Shown here: in pieces, positions 60,963 to 64,000 of the stretch
How the letters are laid out: each line of letters opens with the position of its first letter
Position numbering within the stretch: the stretch's first letter is position 1
From: Mariniradius saccharolyticus AK6
GTDB lineage: Bacteria > Bacteroidota > Bacteroidia > Cytophagales > Cyclobacteriaceae
Assembly: GCF_000330725.2 (NCBI RefSeq)
Contig: NZ_AMZY02000006.1
Coordinates: 62,001-126,000 of the forward strand
DNA: 64,000 bases
Reading direction: 5' to 3'
Notes under the pieces: model-generated
Database searches by the model: none
Told to the model about the DNA's origin: nothing
What the model saw: the letters and a program-made list of their open reading frames with translations, nothing else
Made by a program: the position numbers and the translations under genes

Positions 60963-62972
60963 ATGTTCAATCATTACCGTTTTCTTTCAATTCTATTGAT
61001 AGCAGTCATTTCCTGTAGTCCGAAAACGACCATACAACCCGTGGGACCTCAGGAAGTAATCAAAAAGCCGCTGCTAACCGTAGGAGACGAGGAAATCCCC
61101 GGTGAGGAGTTTTTGTACATGCTCTCGAAAAACCGCCAATTCAAGACGGCGGAACAAAAAATCGACTCCGCAGACTTTTTTACCAACCTCGAACTTTTCA
61201 TCAATTACAAGCTAAAGGTGCGAGAGGCAGTCAATCTTGGACTTGACAAAACGGAAGAGTTTTCACGGGAATTTGAGATGTTCAAGGATGACTTGACCCA
61301 GCCTTTTTTGATTAAGAATTCCCTTCAGGAAGGTGAGTTGATGAAAGCTTACAACCGAATGAAAGAAGTCATCAAAGCCAGCCATATTCTCTTACAGTTC
61401 CCACCCAATGCCTCCCAAGCCGATACTATCTCGGTGCTCCGCATGGCGCTGAAGCTCAAAGAAGAAGCAGAGGCGGGAGCTGACTTCAACCAATTGGCGG
61501 TAGAGCATTCTGACGACCCGTCTGCCAAGGATAACAGAGGCAGTTTGGGTTATTTCACTGCCTTACAGATGGTTTCCGCATTTGAAGATGCAGCCTACAA
61601 TCTTCAGATCGGGCAGATCTCGGATCCGATTCTGACGGATTATGGATACCATATTATCAAACTCGAGGACCGCATGCCAAATCCGGGGGAGATCAAAGTT
61701 TCCCATATTTTGGTCCGCTCACAGGGTACCGATCCAGTTTCCGAGGAAAGAGCCCTGAGAAAAGTGAGTGAGATATACACCGAACTTCAGAAACCCGAAA
61801 GCTCTTGGGAGGAATTGTGTGCACTGTATTCCGAAGATCCGGGGACAAAGAATTCCGGTGGGTCATTGCCTTGGATCAGCTTGGGTACCGTGATTCCGGA
61901 ATTTGAAAGGTCAGCGTTTTCCCTGCAAGAAGAAGGCGAAATATCCGCCCCGACCCGAACGCCGTTTGGCTATCATATCATCAGGCTGGAAGAGCGACGC
62001 CCTCTTTCCAGCTATGAGGAGATGGAGCCTATGATCAAATCCCGGGTTCTCCGTGACACCCGCTCCACCTTGATCCAATCCCAAGTCGTAGCGATACAAA
62101 AATCACGGTATGGTTTCCTCGAAAATGAGCCCAATGTCGAGGTTGTAAATCAGATTTTCAACGGCAATTCCCAAGCGGAGGCCAGAAAACTGATCGAAGA
62201 GCGTGGATTGGGTTCATCGGCACTGTTTGTGGTGAGTGGCGAAACAAAAACCGTGAAGGACTTTTTGGATTTCTTGGATGCAGAGCAACTTTCCGTAAAG
62301 GGCAGCCAAAAAAGTGGCTTCACCAATCTTTTTGATCGCTACGTATCGACAACTCTGCAAGATGCAGAAGTCAACGATCTCATGACCAACAATGAGGAAT
62401 ACAAGCTTCTCATTCAGGAATATCGCGACGGCATCTTGTTGTTTTCTTTGATGAATGAGCAAGTTTGGCAAAAAGCGATCGAGGATAGCCTCGGTCAGGT
62501 TAAGTTCTACAATGAGCATATCGACAGATATCAGTGGAGCGAGCGTATCCAAGCCCTGATAATCACTATGGGCAAAGCGGAGAGCATCCCGTCAGTTCGT
62601 CGGTTTTTGGCAGACAAGAAATACCTGCCAAACCTTTCATCCAGGTTGGAAAACACCTTTTTGATCAACAATCCACTTGCCTTCACTTACGAAGAGGGAG
62701 TTTACGAGTGGGCGCAGCATCCGATTTTGAAAAAATTGGATAACGGCAGAAACTTCCATGAACTGACGCAGGACGGGAAAACACATTTTGTTGTTTTCGG
62801 AGATAAGGTACCTCCGGGACCGAAAAAATTTGAGGAAACACGTGGAAAAGTCATCCAGGAGTACCAGGAATTCTTGGACAAATCCTTGGTGGACCGGCTA
62901 AGGGAAACCTACAGTGTCCAAATCAATGAGGAAGAAAAGAGGAAACTTTACCAGACTGCCGTTGGAAAATAG
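60963..62972 (+). CDS. Periplasmic parvulin-type peptidyl-prolyl isomerase lipoprotein
   Basis: From the ATG at 60963 the protein is 669 residues; a TTG-initiated upstream frame is rejected. It is a lipoprotein (FLSILLIAVISCSPK). Two PpiC (parvulin) domains follow: about residues 138-235 (KASHILLQFPPNASQADTIS, HSDDPSAKDNRGSLGYF, ILTDYGYHIIKLEDRM) and 242-345 (KVSHILVRSQGTDP, YSEDPGTKNSGGSLPWI). The SurA-like N-terminal helices precede them. It helps outer-membrane protein folding. A TTAATTTG box (7 of 8 to TAnnTTTG) lies at 60924-60931. Confidence 0.9.
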   Translation: MFNHYRFLSILLIAVISCSPKTTIQPVGPQEVIKKPLLTVGDEEIPGEEFLYMLSKNRQFKTAEQKIDSADFFTNLELFINYKLKVREAVNLGLDKTEEFSREFEMFKDDLTQPFLIKNSLQEGELMKAYNRMKEVIKASHILLQFPPNASQADTISVLRMALKLKEEAEAGADFNQLAVEHSDDPSAKDNRGSLGYFTALQMVSAFEDAAYNLQIGQISDPILTDYGYHIIKLEDRMPNPGEIKVSHILVRSQGTDPVSEERALRKVSEIYTELQKPESSWEELCALYSEDPGTKNSGGSLPWISLGTVIPEFERSAFSLQEEGEISAPTRTPFGYHIIRLEERRPLSSYEEMEPMIKSRVLRDTRSTLIQSQVVAIQKSRYGFLENEPNVEVVNQIFNGNSQAEARKLIEERGLGSSALFVVSGETKTVKDFLDFLDAEQLSVKGSQKSGFTNLFDRYVSTTLQDAEVNDLMTNNEEYKLLIQEYRDGILLFSLMNEQVWQKAIEDSLGQVKFYNEHIDRYQWSERIQALIITMGKAESIPSVRRFLADKKYLPNLSSRLENTFLINNPLAFTYEEGVYEWAQHPILKKLDNGRNFHELTQDGKTHFVVFGDKVPPGPKKFEETRGKVIQEYQEFLDKSLVDRLRETYSVQINEEEKRKLYQTAVGK

Positions 62973-63819
62973 GATTTGGATTTTGGTTTCGGCGCTGCTC
63001 CTCAGCTCCTGTGATTTGTTCAAATTCAGGTCATTGGACAGCGAAGGAGAAGATCCACTTGTTGCTTCCGTAGGAGATCAGGTTCTCAGACAGTCCGACC
63101 TTTCGTTTATAAGCAGCCAAGGAGGGTCGAAGGAAGATAGTACAAATATTGCGGAGGGATATGTCCAATCTTGGATCAGAAAACAACTTATGATTCGGGA
63201 GGCAGAACAAAACCTGGAAATCGATGAGGCTGAACTCAACAGGAAACTTCTCGATTACAGGTATGCCCTGATGGTGTACGAATTCGAAAAAAAATACGTT
63301 GAGGAAAATCTGGACAGGGATATCAGCGAGGCGGAAATTGAAGGCTATTATCGGGAAAACCAACAAAATTTCAGCCTAAAGGAAATCATTGTCCGTACCA
63401 ACTACCTGAAGATGGAAAAATCTTCCCCACAGATTAGGCAGGTAGAAAGGGCAATGGCAAGTGGACGGCTGGAGGAATTGAAAGATCTGGCGGGAAAATA
63501 TGCAAGCAACTATTTCCTGGAAGATTCCACATGGGTAAGGCTGGATGAAATCCTGGGCGGAACGCCTCTTTCATCCCATCCCAACAAGGTAGAATTGGTG
63601 AGAAACAACCGCTCTATTTCTGCTGAGGATGAAGGTTTTCGCTACTACTTTAGGATTTTGGACTACAAATTGCAGGACCAAGTTCCGCCGTTGGAGTTCG
63701 TAAAGGATGAAATCTCGAAAATCCTGATCAACAAGAGGCGAATTTCCCTTGTCGAAGATTTACAAAAAGAAATTTACAACAGAGCCAAAGACAACAATGA
63801 GTTTACAGTTTATGAATAA
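62926..63819 (+). CDS. SurA-like periplasmic foldase lipoprotein, no clear PPIase domain
   Basis: From the ATG at 62926 the protein has 297 residues, 47 bp overlapping the previous gene; a TTG at 62962 is another possible start that would give a shorter signal (IWILVSALLLSSCDLFKF). Either way it is a lipoprotein. The body is helical with a SurA N-domain pattern (VASVGDQVLRQSDLSFISSQ, EAEIEGYYRENQQNFSLKEI), but the parvulin motif is not clear. It stands between two PPIase genes as in many Bacteroidota, so it likely shares their role in outer-membrane protein biogenesis. Confidence 0.75.
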   Translation: MRKKRGNFTRLPLENRIWILVSALLLSSCDLFKFRSLDSEGEDPLVASVGDQVLRQSDLSFISSQGGSKEDSTNIAEGYVQSWIRKQLMIREAEQNLEIDEAELNRKLLDYRYALMVYEFEKKYVEENLDRDISEAEIEGYYRENQQNFSLKEIIVRTNYLKMEKSSPQIRQVERAMASGRLEELKDLAGKYASNYFLEDSTWVRLDEILGGTPLSSHPNKVELVRNNRSISAEDEGFRYYFRILDYKLQDQVPPLEFVKDEISKILINKRRISLVEDLQKEIYNRAKDNNEFTVYE

Positions 63820-64000
63820 ACACAAGTTTGTGTGGATGAGCCTCTTCGGCATTATGGTATCTTTTGCGACGATGGCGCAAGAGACACCCACGACCCAAGA
63901 AGCGCCGAAGGCAAGCGGCCAAGTCCTCGACAAAATCGTGGCCAAGGTTAATAACTACATTCTCTTGGAATCTGAAGTCCAAAAAGCTTATATCGAAGCC
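63812..64000 (+). CDS. SurA-type peptidyl-prolyl isomerase, partial
   Basis: The gene starts with an ATG at 63812, inside the stop region of the previous gene (8-bp overlap), and runs off the right edge after 63 codons. The visible part has a signal peptide (MNKHKFVWMSLFGIMVSFAT, then MAQ) and the SurA start VLDKIVAKVNNYILLESEVQ, in which the V-N-x-x-x-I/L-x-x-S-E-V segment is diagnostic. The parvulin domains lie beyond the window. Translational coupling to the preceding gene is likely. Confidence 0.85.
   Translation, partial: MNKHKFVWMSLFGIMVSFATMAQETPTTQEAPKASGQVLDKIVAKVNNYILLESEVQKAYIEA

Overview
The window looks like chromosome from a member of the Bacteroidota, most likely order Cytophagales and perhaps a Cyclobacteriaceae-like organism. 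The genus is a guess; the phylum is well supported. Evidence: a gliding/type IX secretion (T9SS) core (GldK, GldL, GldM, GldN, a PorP/SprF-like protein and a PorW/SprE-like lipoprotein), a protein with a T9SS sorting domain, a long Bacteroidota-type ATP synthase a-subunit, an F-ATPase cluster without atpD/atpC, phylum-typical families (GIN/DUF2807, DUF4271), and promoter-like TAnnTTTG boxes. No rRNA, tRNA, CRISPR array, integrase, transposase or replication origin was recognised.

Layout. 1-8.1 kb: a partial outer-membrane lipid A deacylase-like gene, a GIN-domain lipoprotein, an exported M14 peptidase and an exported amidohydrolase, separated by three unusually long, repeat-filled intergenic blocks (1262-2127, 4654-6138, 7483-8062). 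8.1-11.8 kb: radA, an exported calcineurin-like phosphatase and ddl. 11.8-16.4 kb: an isolated contractile tail sheath/tube pair with no other injection-system genes, beside a T9SS-exported repeat protein. 16.5-19.8 kb: a five-gene minus-strand run (flavodoxin-fold reductase, DoxX, small barrel-like protein, secreted small protein, DUF606 transporter) divergent from a Crp/Fnr regulator whose start codon is preceded by a perfect palindrome. 20-22.6 kb: metK and purM, divergent. 22.7-32.4 kb: exported or membrane enzymes: ceramidase-like hydrolase, UbiA-like membrane protein, SGNH hydrolase, quinoprotein dehydrogenase with cytochrome c, bicupin, RraA-family protein with a signal peptide, and a bicupin/SMP-30 lactonase fusion. 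The last four could form an extracytoplasmic oxidative pathway.

32.5-39.5 kb: one tight minus-strand run from an M23 peptidase and bactofilin through atpZ, an AtpI-like gene and atpB-E-F-H-A-G. 39.6-46.4 kb: porW/sprE, a class A penicillin-binding protein and uvrC. 46.4-55.7 kb: on the minus strand, an Omp85-family protein, DUF4271 protein, hemD, porP-like gene and gldK-L-M-N. 55.7-58 kb: hemW, a DUF721 (DciA-like) gene and a DUF4197 gene. 58-60.9 kb: a partner-switching module (PP2C phosphatase, STAS antagonist, GHKL kinase). 61-64 kb: three overlapping or adjacent periplasmic foldase genes, the last cut by the window edge.

The strongest candidates for something undescribed are the orphan sheath/tube pair, the exported quinoprotein-cupin-RraA-lactonase set, and the modular intergenic repeats. 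Functions are read from sequence motifs by eye; no database search was run.
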